This document shows, in pieces, positions 33,401 through 44,867 of a stretch of DNA of 64,000 nt. The DNA comes from Sparassis latifolia (Eukaryota > Basidiomycota > Agaricomycetes > Polyporales > Sparassidaceae): NCBI GenBank assembly GCA_018466975.1, contig CM031555.1, forward strand, positions 2,294,001 through 2,358,000. Reading direction: 5' to 3'. The translations under genes and the position numbers were made by a program. How positions within the stretch are numbered: position 1 is the stretch's first letter; every line of letters starts with the position of its first letter. Under the pieces are notes generated by a model. That model saw nothing but the letters and a program-made list of their open reading frames with translations. It was not told the DNA's origin and made no database searches.

Positions 33401-35200
33401 CTAAATCTCCAACGGTTCATGGGAGCGCGCCTCGAAGCCGCTGCGAGACTGACTCTCGCGCCTCTCCCTCCTAGATTCGAATCCGCCAGCACCAGGTCCA
33501 CGGGGCTGTCTTACAACGCCACTAATGGGGTTCTCTAGCCCGCCGTTCAAGTTCACAGCGCCAGTCACGCTAGAGGGGAGGCTGGGTACGGGCGGAATCC
33601 CGCTGTTACCAAATGCACCGCCGTTCCCGAAGAGCGCGGCGAAGCCGCCGGGAGAGCGACGGGAGGGTGAGGCGATCGTCGCGTAGCCTTCGCGGATGTT
33701 GCCATTAGAGGCACGCGTAGTTAGGCGGGGCGCCTGCGCCTGAAGGGTCTTCATGTCTGGCATGGACTTCTTGACTCGCAAGGAATTTGCGATTTGCGGG
33801 GACGGGTGAAGGTAGGAGGACGGCGCGCGGGTGAGCGTTTGGCGCGGACCTGCACTCTGTTGCTGAAATCACGCATATCAGTACTGCTAAAACCATGCGC
33901 ATCGCAGACATAACATACCCCAGAACGATCGATACGCGTGACGACGGCGTATCTCTCGTCACCCTCACCGACTGAGTAGTGGTAGACTCCAAGCTTCTGT
34001 GCCACGAGATGCACGACCCTCCTCTGCTTAGGCGACAGTGTCCTAGAGAAGGCGAGCTCATCCCGCATGCGATCGTCCTTGAACAGCAGGATACGTGAAT
34101 AAATCTCAAGGGTGGACGGGTCGTTGAGGTCAAGCTCAGCTGAGGCCGACTTCAGAGCACTAGGAGGAAGAGACGGCACGGGCGGCGTCGAGACATTATA
34201 AGACGCCGTCTGTGGTGTCGGCATCGGGGGCAACTGGGACGGCGAGAACGGCTGCTGGATGGGGAATGCACTCGATCCCGAGAATGAGCGCTGAGGCGGT
34301 GAGAACGGCGGGGACATGATAGGGCCGAACTCATCGTACGGAGTAGACTGCTGGGAGATCGCCTGCTCGCGCTCGAGCTGCATGGAGCGCATGCGGCGGA
34401 TAGCCTTTTCTCTTTCGATGCGCTCCTTCTCGCCGGCCTGCAAAACCTTTTTGTATTCCACGCGCAGCTTACGGCCCTGGACATCGAAGCCATTAAGAGC
34501 AGCCACTACGGCGTCTGCGTCCTGGGACTGGCGAAAGTTGGCAAATGCAAGGCCGCGGAACTGGCCTGATTGATCAAGATGATAATTGAACGCGTACGGC
34601 GTGGGGATGGACAGCGACGCCTAGATGGGGAACGCGATCTGTTGGCTTGCTATGCAGAAGCGAAGAAGTGGCGTGAACGTACGATGATATCCAGAAGCGT
34701 CTCGCGCTTGACGTTGAATGGTATGTTCTTAATCACGATGGCTGTGGGTATGATCTCATCATCCACGCCGGGGTTGGGGGTACCGGGGGTAATGGGAGGG
34801 GCGAGCATGTGTCCCATTGGGGGAGATCCTCCTGACGAAGACAGGTCGGAGGTGTTGGGTGGGGAAAGAGAACGATTATCCGCTACCGGGCCAGAATTAT
34901 CGAGCCATTGCTAGTGGATTGGCACGAGATCAGTGCGTGGAAGAGCGAAACTGGGGAGGAGCGTACCGTGGGCAGGCCAGCGCGGACGGGCTTGGTCTTG
35001 AGGGGCGACTGGCCTGTGATGCTCAGGGGACTGTACTGGGACTGGACGGGGACGGAAGGAGAGGTGGAATAGTGGTATGGAGTCCTGCCGTTTCCGCTTA
35101 TGTTGTCTCCGTAGTCGTAAGTATCATGCAGACGTTGCTGGGAGGGCTGGGCGGAAATGGTAAGAGAAGAGATGTCTGGGGTAGAAGAGGAGCTGGTCAT
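33401..35200 (-). CDS. RRM and R3H domain RNA-binding protein (Pin4/Cip1-Cip2 type)
   Basis: A cytoplasmic RNA-binding protein resembling S. cerevisiae Pin4 and S. pombe Cip1/Cip2, which bind mRNAs and modulate stress or checkpoint responses. The start MTSSSSTPDISSLTISAQPS opens a disordered N-terminal region. The RRM follows, with RNP2-like AIVIKNIPFNVKRETLLDII and RNP1-like FRGLAFANFRQ, ending VAALNGFDVQGRKLRVEYKK. After a Pro/Ser-rich linker comes the R3H domain: LEIYSRILLFKDDRMRDELA and PKQRRVVHLVAQKLGVYHYS, with the R...H pair in place. The C-terminal tail is basic and disordered (RLTTRASNGNIREGYAT; ending ARSHEPLEI). Four or five exons. Which RNAs it binds is unknown. Confidence 0.88.
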
Positions 35201-35870
35201 GATGGTGCAGTGCTTGCAGAAAGGTGGTCGATAAGTACAGAACCGGTCGTGAAAACGCTCGTGAGGTGAAAGAAGATTGCTGAAGATGGAGCAGTTGAAG
35301 ACAAGTCCTCAGCGACCAACTATCCCGCACTTAGGCGCCCCTCAACTCCGATACAGCCTCCTGCCGATGTGCTCTTTCTCTCTCTCCCGCACCGTGTCGT
35401 CGTCCTGTACAATTTTATCTTCATTGCAACTGATCATCTGGACCTTGCAAAATTGCCAGCCCGGCTATACGCCTTGCGTCCACGAAACACCACTGGTACA
35501 ATTATTTATTTCCAGCACGCCTCTGCTTCTGCAGGCAGTGGATAAAATTTGACCATAAATTGTTTGTATTTGTGAGGAAATGCACGTATGTAGACAGCGC
35601 AAAGTCAGTCGGCGAAAGTGATTTCAAAACATGAGGGGAAAACATATCGGTGTTCCGCACACATCGAGCCGTTGTCGGGCTGTGCTCGCAGCAGAATGCT
35701 AATAATATAATCAATCTGCCATGCATACGCTTGGGCTGCTGCGCACTGACGTTCCTCCCCGACCGTGTCTTGATATGACCTCTGCTCGAGGGCCAAAGTC
35801 CCTCGCGTGAGCCTTTCAGGCAAGCCTCCAGGTCCAAACCCTTCGCTGAGGCCATACCACCGCCAGACGG
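35201..35870. other. Divergent intergenic region (Pin4-like / GAT-EH gene)
   Basis: 670 bases between divergent starts. I looked for a VHS domain exon, which usually precedes GAT, and found none on the plus strand. Pyrimidine-rich stretches near 35375-35400 probably belong to the Pin4-like 5' region. Confidence 0.5.
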
Positions 35871-38800
35871 ATGACGAAGCTATCCAATGCTCTCAGGAGT
35901 GCCCCATACAACTATGGCTACCGTGAGTCTGCAGCCATCTGTCACCAGTTGCACTGGAGATCAGTGGACTCAGAGTCAGTAACATCATCTTTCCTCCAGA
36001 GGATGGACGACCGCAAACGCTCCGGCAGCCGTCATCTCAGCGTCCAAGTCCTTCCGGACGACCACCGTATGCACAGCCGCCAAATGGTGCACCGTATTTC
36101 CCGGCTCCCCTCCCCACCTACGTGCACGGGCAATCCAGTGGAAACAGCAATGCACCTTCATCAAGTCAGACCCGCGTAATCTCAGCGGAGGATGACATGC
36201 GTCGACTGCTCAGCGCATGCAAGACCGCGCGGGGGAACGCAGAGATGCTGCACGAAGCACTTGTCTACGCGACGCCCAAGGACCTGAAGGGCGAGCTGAT
36301 CAAGGTACGGCTACTCCTGTGTCTCACTATTAATAGGACTGACTCGAATCAATTGTACAGGAATTTCGAGCGAAATGTCGCACATCGCAGGAGCTCATCC
36401 TCTCCGAGATACCCAGGGCATCCGCCGAGGCAGAGCGATCCCGCAATGCCGCGCGTGTTTCCGCCTTGACCGCCGAGGAGCTGCTGCTGCAGGAACTGCT
36501 AGGCGCGAACGAGCAGATCGTGGACGCGTTCAAAATCTATGATGATCTTGAGCACGTCGGCATCGTGGCGGAGGAGCAGGAACGCCTCAGGTTTGAGCGG
36601 GTGGTATGTATTCGGCCGCTGCATACCCCTTGATAAACCTGAAAACAGGCTGATTTTGCCTTCGTGATTTCACAGGTGCAAGTAGTGACCGCGATCTCTG
36701 CATTTACGCCTACACGCGACGAGACGGTACTTATTGACCAGGTCTTTTCCCTTGGCGACCCTCCGTGTAACGGGACGCTTGACGCTCACACAGCAGCCCA
36801 GCTCCTGAGCGGTTCAAACCTAACATCAAGCGTACTCGCCAAGATTTGGGAGCTCGCAAATGTAGAGGGGTCGGACCAGCTCAGTCGACAGAACGTCGGT
36901 GCCGCTCTGCGTTTGGTAGGTCATGCTCAGGCGGGCACGCCTGTCATGGACACTCTATTAGGGAAACGTGAGCTTGGTTGATGCAGTTGTATCAGTTTTG
37001 GTCCCTAAATTTGCCTTCCCGGCAGCTGGTCCTACTGCATGGATCGAGGGCCTTTCGCAGCCGGTAGCTCAGCTTCAGGCGGTCGAAGGCTTTCCGCCCG
37101 TCACTCCGAGGGACAAGGCCAAATTCGCGCGTATATTTGCCTCAAGCAATCCTGTGAACGGTGTCTTAAGCTGTACGGATTGCCTATTGCATAGATGCAT
37201 GCAATGTGTCTAAATGGTGCTTTCAGCCGTGCAAGCAGGAGAGCTGTTCCTGAAATCGAAGTTGCCGCAGGAAACGTTGCGTAGAATTTGGTGCGTCCTG
37301 TCTCTGTCGAGTGTGTATATCGCAAAGACTATATCTCCAGTATAGGGATCTGGCAGACACCAGACGACGCGGGGTGCTCGGTGCTTCGGACTTCGCTGTC
37401 GGGATGTACTTGATCCAAGCGACTATGTCGGGTCAACTGGCAACTATGCCTCCAACACTTCCTCGTGTTCTCTACGAGCAGCTCGGCGCTACGCCTCCCA
37501 ACCCTATTCCTGAATTTCCTCTGCTGTCGTTTAACACGGCACCGGAATCTCCTGCACACATCTCCACTGCGTCACCCTCTTCGTCGCAGGGTTGGAACAT
37601 CACACCTGCCGCTAGAGCAGAGGCCGATCAGATATTTAACACGCTTGACGTGCAGAATACAGGGCACGTGCAAGGAGACGCGGTGGTGTCTTTCATGTTC
37701 GACTCTGATTTGCCTATGGACGTCTTGGAACGGATTTGGTGCGTCATCCTTGCCGTCTTTCTTGCACATGCCATATTTCTTTTATTGTGAGCGGTATGCT
37801 CATGTTGCGTCAAATCTGTGCAGGGACCTCGCAGATACCTATAAACATGGCTACCTAACGCGAGGCGAATTTGCGGTCGCGATGCATTTGATATCAAAGC
37901 AGAAGGCAGGGAAGGTACTCCCGAGTCTGCCGTCGTCCTCGTCACTAGTCCCCATCTATGCAGGCTAGCACGAGTAGTGCTCCACTGCAGAATGAAACTG
38001 AGGCACTGGTAAGCGCATTTCGGTATGATCAATTCTCTCCAGTGACAAGACGCGTCTGTTCCAGCTGATGGACCTCAACGAAGCTTTCTTAGCACCCCCT
38101 CCGAAGCCAACGAGCACGTCTTCTAGATCCAGTGGGAGTCCAAGGGTGTCCCCGAACATTTCGAGCACCTCACCAGCGAGCCACTCGGTGCACACGCCTC
38201 GGTCAGGGCCGGCTACACCCAGCTCCGCAGCCTTTCACACACCGCCCGCGTCTCCACCCGAGGCGAGCTTTTCACCGACAAGCGCCGCGTTCCGCACGCC
38301 ACCCGCCTCGCCGTCGTTATCATATGCAGCGCCTTCGACGAGCAGGCCCTCGTCGGCTTCAGGACAGCGGGCGGAGCAGCCGGCTGTAAGCGCGCAGCAT
38401 CGCGGGATCGGCGCAAGAGAACGCGCGAGATCTGATAGGTTCTTCGATACGCTGGACCCGTGGAGGCGCGGGTGGATCGACGGCGACGTCGCGGTGCCGT
38501 TCTTTGCGAAGTCGAAGCTGCCTGACAGCGTCATGGGGGATATCTGGTGCGCAGCTTTCTCCTCCCCGCGCGGCACTGGTGCTGATGAGGCACGCTGCTC
38601 ACTTCCGTTTGCGCAGGGATATGGCGGACATGGACCACAATGGCAGGCTGGACCGCGACGAGTTTGCAATGGCTATGCATCTTATTCGCGGGAGGCTGAA
38701 AGGGCGAGACACACCAGATTCTCTGCCCCCGTTACCGCCACGTCCGACGCCCGTGGTGGTAACGCAAGCTGCACCTTCGCCACATCATATACCTGAGCCT

Positions 38801-38929
38801 GAGCCTGAGCCTGAGCTAGCGGCTGCACCTCCCGTCACCGTGCCAGAGATTGATTTCGACGAGGAGGAAGTACGGAGCGACACCCCTCCACCGCCGTACG
38901 AGGAGATTCCTGTTGCCGACGTAGGATGA
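35871..38929 (+). CDS. GAT-domain and four-EH-domain protein with PPxY motif (possible fusion)
   Basis: Exon 1 encodes MTKLSNALRSAPYNYGY. A Pro/Ser-rich linker follows, then a GAT region (DDMRRLLSACKTARGNAEML, KDLKGELIK, EEQERLRFERV), a three-helix ubiquitin-binding fold of endosomal adaptors. A 72-base phase-0 intron (36604-36675) then leads in frame into VQVVTAISAFTPTRDETVLI, the start of a divergent EH domain. Three more EH domains follow: FARIFASSNPVNG...KLPQETLRRIWDLADTRR; DQIFNTLDVQNTG...LERIWDLADTYKHGYL; FFDTLDPWRRG...GDIWDMADMDHNGRL. The tail is acidic and ends near TPPPPYEEIPVADVG, containing a PPxY motif. No ATG is available to start the EH part alone, which favours one transcript. 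If instead the intron is not spliced, the GAT protein ends at TGA 36631-36633 and the EH part lacks a start. Likely role: endocytic adaptor. Confidence 0.65.
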
Positions 38930-39393
38930 TCATCATGGACAATGTAAGCGTATGTACGATTATAGTTTCGGATCATAGGTGGTTGCGGTGTACAATAGGA
39001 CTGTGGCACACTTGTCAGGCACGCGTCCAGCTGGCGGTCCGTGTACTTGGCGCCGGAGACGTCCACTGTCGCAGCATTTGGAGGCTGGGATCAGCGAGAA
39101 CGACTGGCGAGAGGTAGGCAGGCAGGCAGACTTCGGTGCAGCATGAGCCTGAGGGAAGGACCAGTGGTTGAGGAGGACGAGGTCGTGTACTAGGATGTTT
39201 TACGTAAATTGGCTGTGGAACGAGGCGGTGATGAAATATGAGAGTTCGACTCTAATTTGCAGGCTTGGCGAACGGATTCCCGGTGCGCAAACTGTGCCAG
39301 ACACTCTCGACGACGACATCGACAGCGACCACGGCGACGACGACGACGTGCTGGAGGAGGAGAGGACGTTGACTGTACGAAAGAGGCGACAGC
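38930..39393. other. Intergenic region, promoter of the striatin gene
   Basis: About 460 bases between tandem plus-strand genes. A GAC-rich stretch (about 39305-39350) can be read as an acidic peptide but lacks support. An upstream exon of the striatin gene could lie here. Confidence 0.4.
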
Positions 39394-39541
39394 ATGATCA
39401 ACGCGACTTCACGCATCAACAACCCAAAGCCTCCTCCGCCCAACCACAACCTTCAGTCCATCATCCAGCTCCCCATGTTGGGCAGTCTCACCGTTCCCCC
39501 ACCCAAACCTCTCCAACAACAGCAGCAGCAACAAGCAGCAA

Positions 39542-39573
<32 letters not shown>

Positions 39574-42363
39574 ACACCAGCTTCCACAGCAGCAGCAAGG
39601 CCCTCAGCAGTCCGATATCCCACCACCACCCCAGAGTGGCCAGGACTTCACCCTCTCCAGCGTCCTACACTTCTTGCAGACAGAATGGCGCAGATACGAA
39701 CGCGACCGCAATGAATGGGAGATTGAGCGCGCCGAGATGCGGGTGAGAGTTCACTTTCTGTCGTGTTATTATTGCATGCTCATTCATGAGCTGCCTCAGG
39801 CTCGGATAGCCCTCCTCGAGGGTGAGCGCCGCTCCTTCGACAATGTGAAGCTCGACCTCATGCGTCGAATCAAAATGCTCGAGTACGCTCTTCGGGTGGA
39901 GCGGTGCGTCCTGGTGTCCTTCGCCGTTGCACGACTTGACGTGTCTATGCAGGTCGAAGCAGCTGACACAGCCGGCATCGCAGGCAGTCCCGCCCGCCAA
40001 GCTAGCGACCCTGCAGTCTCAAATGGGTCAGACTTCACAAAAAGACGATGCCTTCAGCCACAAAGAAGGCAGCAGTGGCAGCTCGCCCCGGAGTGAAGGT
40101 GTGCACTCTCAATAACAGAGCTGATCAACCGTTCGTCATTGTCGCATTTAGATTCTCCCTTACCGCCCGAACGAATACCTACGGACCGGATGTCCACGGG
40201 CTCCGCGCCAAACGGCGCGGCGGCGAGCAACCCTTCGAGCAGACAGCAGACCTGGCTGGGTGGTCCGACGTGGTCCACTGCAAATGGGCCTTCAATGGGT
40301 ACACTTGGCGCAATGGGGAAACCGCCTGCAGGGCGCGATCCCAAGAGCAGAGCGCGCAGTAGAGACTACCTCAAACAGTGCGTAACTGCAGACTCATTTG
40401 TCTACTCACGTTTAGCCCGCCCGCCACGCAGGTGTCTACAGGAGATATCGTATCTTACTTCTCCGCAAGCAATGAACCCGCTCCCTAATCGCCCGTTGCT
40501 GAACAACACCACACTCCCACTACAACTTCCCAACGTGCCCTCGTTCGACCAGATGGCTTTTAACGGCCGTCCCCGAAAAGTAATGCCGGAGGTCGGGAAA
40601 GACTACTCACTTCTGAACGGCATTGGCATGATGGGCGGTCCCTCGTCTGCTCCTGCAACGAGTGGATCGCAAATCAATCCAATGGAGCGAAGCGCTCTTG
40701 GTAGTGCCAGTATCATCCCGTCGCAGCAACCCCCGCAAGGACCTTCGAGTTCACTCGGTCAATCATTACAGCCACAACAGCAACCATCGCTGCAAATCGG
40801 CCAGGTCCCGCAGCCGTTGCAGCTGTTCTCACAGCCAGCAGATGGCAAGGAGAAAGAGGGTGAACCTGAGCAACCACTGACGGCGATCTTCCGTCCAGAT
40901 GAGGCACCACGAATGCCGCATGAGACGGTGGCAGAGCAGGCAAGGATGGACAGGCCTGGACAGCCGGACATCTCGCTCAGCGGTGCTGCGTCGTGGGAGC
41001 GGCGGACACGGGAAGAGGAAGACGAGAACAAGGAAGAGGAGGCGGAGGTCGAGGAGGATGAGTCGAGCGTTATGGGGGAGGGCGACGATGCGAAGCATTG
41101 GAAGGCGAAAAGAACATTGCGGAAGTTAGTTTATAACTAGTCTTGGAAGGCCGCTTGTGCGACAGAGCTAACGTTTCCTTCAGTCATCTCGACGCTGTTC
41201 GAGCCCTCGCGTTCCACCCGACGGAGCTGTGCCTCGCCACCGGCGGGGATGACGCCACGGTGAAGATCTGGCGGGTTGATGTCGCAGGCCTTGCCTCATC
41301 CGCGTGCGTCCCCTAGAGTCAGGATGATGTGAGGATGCTGATGCCATCATCTGGTTACAGCTCGCGCCCCACCACGGAGGTTGAGCCACAGCTGACGCTG
41401 CGAGGACACTCTGCGGCGATCACCCGGCTGGTACACGCACCGTCAAAGCAGCTGCTGTACTCGGCCTCGCTGGACTCGTCAATTCGGATATGGGCACTCC
41501 CGCCCACCTCCCATACGACGTATGCACCATATGATGCGACACGTGCGCGTGGAGAGCTCATAGGCCATACGGACGCTGTGTGGGACCTGGCACTAGTCCG
41601 GGATGAGAGTACCCTGATTAGCTGTGGTGCCGAGGGCTCAGTCAAAGTGTGGGATGTCAGTGGCCCTTCTGGTGGAGGGTCTCTCAAGTTGACGTGGTCG
41701 TACGACGGCTTGGACCCAGACATACATGAAGAGGGCGACACACCAGGCGCGACCGCAGTTGAAGCGATTAAGACTGACCTCAAGAAGGTTGCTGTGGCAT
41801 ATCAGAATGCAGTGATCAAGATATTCGACATCGAGAGTGGTAAGGAGTTGTCGCGGTTGCACATTGACAGTGAAGGTAAATTGTACCAGAGGGAGCATCC
41901 TGGAGGCTTTATCTGAGCCGTGTATGTTGCAGATGATGCTGTATCGTCACAAGCAAACAGCATTGTGTCGCATCCGACCATGCCCTTACTTTTCTCCGCG
42001 CACGAGGACAAACACATTCGTATCTTTGATATCGTGACAGGTACATTCTGCAATTTGTGACATTATTCCACTCATCCATTCATTTCCACGTCTGTAGGAC
42101 AATGCACGCACTCAATGCTGGCACATCTTGATGCGGTGACCTCGCTGTCGGTGGACGCAGCAGGCTTCGTACTTGTGTCAGGCAGTCACGACTGCTCCGT
42201 GCGCTTCTGGGACATCCTCGGTTCGCGAGCATGTATTCAGGAGATCACCAGTCATCGAGAAAAGGCTCGCGAGGGGGTGCTCGATGTCGAGTTCCATCCA
42301 TCGCTCCCAATCTTGGCCAGCGCAGGCGCAGACGGTGTGGTCAAGTTGTATGCGTCGTCATGA
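39394..42363 (+). CDS. Striatin-family STRIPAK scaffold (Pro11/Far8-like)
   Basis: This is the regulatory PP2A B''' scaffold of the STRIPAK complex, which controls hyphal fusion and fruiting in fungi. The caveolin-binding/coiled-coil part reads DFTLSSVLHFLQTEWRRYER, ERAEMRARIALLEGERRSF and LMRRIKMLEYALRVER. RSRDYLKQCLQEISYLTSP corresponds to the conserved striatin RSRDYLKQ segment. After a Gln/Pro-rich linker, an acidic region and KAKRTLR, the WD40 propeller begins at SHLDAVRALAFHPTELCLA and runs through at least six blades, ending ASAGADGVVKLYASS. The N-terminus is a problem: the ATG at 39394 (MINATSRINNPKPPPPNHNL) enters a CAG/CAA tract in one frame while the coiled coil continues in another, so a small intron or an indel is needed. 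The core identification is firm. Confidence 0.9.
39513..39600 (+). repeat. CAG/CAA trinucleotide tract
   Basis: About 88 bases made almost entirely of CAA and CAG triplets with short interruptions, coding for Gln in the striatin frame. The reading frame before and after differs by one base, so the tract is the likely place of a length change. Confidence 0.8.
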
Positions 42364-42767
42364 CTGTATCTTCGTCGTGCATTTCGCATCCAGTCCTCAT
42401 GGTTGTCTTCTGGTAATCTCACCATCATGGACTTTCGGCGATTTCCCTCACGATAGACCCTGTATATAGTTCAGGATTATGCGTCGCCTGCTGCCTCTGT
42501 AGGTCATATATACCACGTTACGACCGTTACGACCCGAAATAATAAAGTGCAAGTGTGCAACGGAATATCTAACTTTGGATTGGGAGCACGTACAATGTGA
42601 GGGAATCTCTAATGCTACATCTTATACGATACAGTGATGAGAGAGTATCGAGCTGCAATTGCGTAAATCATGGTCATGCAGTCATGAGGAGCGTGCACGT
42701 AGACGAAGAAATGGTGCTATATAGCTGGGGCGAAGAGTCAGAATCGCGAGTTCACAAGGTTACAATA
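42364..42767. other. Intergenic region between convergent genes
   Basis: About 400 bases with the 3' flanks of striatin and the cAMP phosphodiesterase. An aataaa element near 42538 may serve striatin polyadenylation. No gene is seen. Confidence 0.5.
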
Positions 42768-44118
42768 TTAGCACGCACATATCTGCATGCCCTGGTCAAC
42801 GGCAATAATTTCCACCCCGAGCTTCCGTGGGTCCATGCGAGCCCTTACTTGCTCAGCGATGACATGATTGATAGCTCGGCCGGGATATGAGCCGTTGAGG
42901 TCGTCCTTGCAATGTATGATGTAGACCCTGACCCCCTTGAGCGCACCGTCCAAGGAGGGAGTATCTTGGGGACCCCGCTGTCTCTTCCGCGCACCGGTAG
43001 ATGGCGCTGTCTCCTCCGAGTCTGCTTTCCTTGTCCGCTTTTGGACGGCAACAACTTCAGCGGCCAGCGCGGCGAGTTCAGCTTCCAAGTGCTCGGGGCT
43101 CAAGTGTCCGTATAACGTCTCGCTTGCCCTGCCCAACGGCCACGAACACTCGATGAAAATTGTCGAGAGGATCCTCTTGACTATCTTGGGTGCTGCCACG
43201 TACCAGATCTCGATATTCCTGGGCTTCTGTGCTATTTCATCCGGCTCGACGTCACCAAAGAAAAGAAATTCGCGCATCGTTGGATCATGCCTGACGAAGA
43301 ACGCCGAAGCATCGTAAGTGCCTGAGGTGTCGTTCTGCCCGTGGTTGATGGGCATGACGCGAACCGATACACCACGGAATATCTCCTGGTATTCGTCATT
43401 TGGGGTTAGGCTGAATCCATGCATTTCAGCTAAGCCGAGTGCAAAACAGTAAGTCAAAACGTACGGGCGCAGAACCAACGGAGACCCATCGTTATTCCGG
43501 GATGCCAGCCTGGGCCAGATTCTACCCGAAAAAATTGCCTCGATATCCTCCAAAGTGTGACTCGATCCATACACTGATTTAGAGCCTCCATACGAAGACC
43601 CTGCTGTCAGTACTAGACCGTTGATATGATCCAAGTGAGCATGCGTGATGAGGAAACACCTAGTAGGCAGTATCAAAACGTCAGAAGCGATGTAAAGTAC
43701 AACTGATTGGGCCCTACGTTATCCACGAGTACACCTTCGCTGCAGTATTACTGTTTTCTTCTGTCCCAAAAATCCCAGGTTGTGAATGTAGGAGCCGCTG
43801 GAATGCACCAATGGCTGAGCCTTATTCGCCTTGTCAGTTGAACGATCATGAACCCATTGACAGTAATATGACACACCTCCTTCCAAGGCAATAATGCCGT
43901 CATTCCAACGAGCGTCATGGGGTTTGAATAAATAGCTAAACCGAGTAGACTGGATTTCTATCCCATGACATTTAAATGAAGGATAGTCATGACATACCAA
44001 GATAAATTATCTTCGCTTGGTCCCCCTCCTATAAAAGTTGGTCAATGAAACAAAGGATGCTGCGTCCAATATCATGACTCTTACCACAGCCTACGGCAAT
44101 CATATCGAAAATGGGCAT
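42768..44118 (-). CDS. PDE1: Class II cyclic-AMP phosphodiesterase (Pde1 type)
   Basis: A metallo-beta-lactamase-fold enzyme that hydrolyses cAMP and so damps PKA signalling. The N-terminus, spliced from several small exons, gives MPIFDMIAVGCGGGPSEDNL then YLFKPHDARWNDGIIALEGG, as in other class II PDEs. The signature H-x-H-L-D-H is intact in FLITHAHLDHINGLVLTAGS. Later metal-ligand regions include VRVMPINHGQ and FLFFGDVEPDE, and WYVAAPKIVKRILSTIFIEC follows. GHLSPEHLEAELAAL precedes a charged linker. The C-terminus has YIIHCKDD and EQVRARMDPRKLGVEIIAVD. The small exons at 43700-44118 were placed by frame and consensus (one acceptor at ggtttag), and their borders are less sure than the main exon. 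Confidence 0.92.
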
Positions 44119-44867
44119 TGCGGGCGCACAGAGCCAATGGGCAAGTCGCGAGATCACTGCCAGTGCCTCAGGTGCAAGGTTATGGAAAGAGGGACGTCCT
44201 TCTCCTCAGACTTTATAGGTCGGGGCGGATATCGGGGTGTTCCTGCAGTATGCATACCAAGGAGTGATGGGACCGTACTGATTAGACATGTTCGTTCCGA
44301 GTCCGGCACACATACCCACAGTGCTCGGTTGTCTTCCGTCAACTCATTGCCGCAAGTGGCAATCTCTTTCAGAGTTTGAATGGCGGGACACGACCAGAGA
44401 AAGTAAGTGCAAAGGGACAATGATTCGGCCCATGGTCACCGTACAATGAACTTTGACTACTAGTAGGTCTTTGTTAGTTGGTGAGCGGCGTTCTATTGTT
44501 CTGCTCTTCGGATGCCGAAGGACCAAGGAGCACTAACGCCGTCTAAGGGGCCCGAGTGCATCACAAGGCTCGCAGGCTATGGATAACTAATGCGTTGGGC
44601 GCAGAAGTTGCACCGCGATACATACACGTGAAGTACAGACAGACAAAGGCATAACCGCCAGGTTCATTTCCATTATGACAGCATTAGAGTTAGGACAGCG
44701 CGAAAAATTTGTAAGGAACGTTCATAAGAGTATCCAAACGAGGGTGGTCGCAAGAGAAAACAGGGAGAAGCAATAGCATGAGGAAGACCTTGTAATATAG
44801 TTGCCGCGTGGGCCATTATTGCGCACCTAGATCAGCGCGTCAACCCCAGTAGCTCGGGTGCGGGAGC
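44119..44867. other. Intergenic region: Pde1 promoter and Ede1 3' flank
   Basis: About 750 bases between two minus-strand genes. No coding exon, RNA or repeat is recognised. Confidence 0.5.

Noticed and set aside
38797..38818. Tandem cctgag repeat at the end of the GAT-EH gene
   Set aside because: It encodes a short Pro-Glu run in the disordered tail; short and unremarkable.
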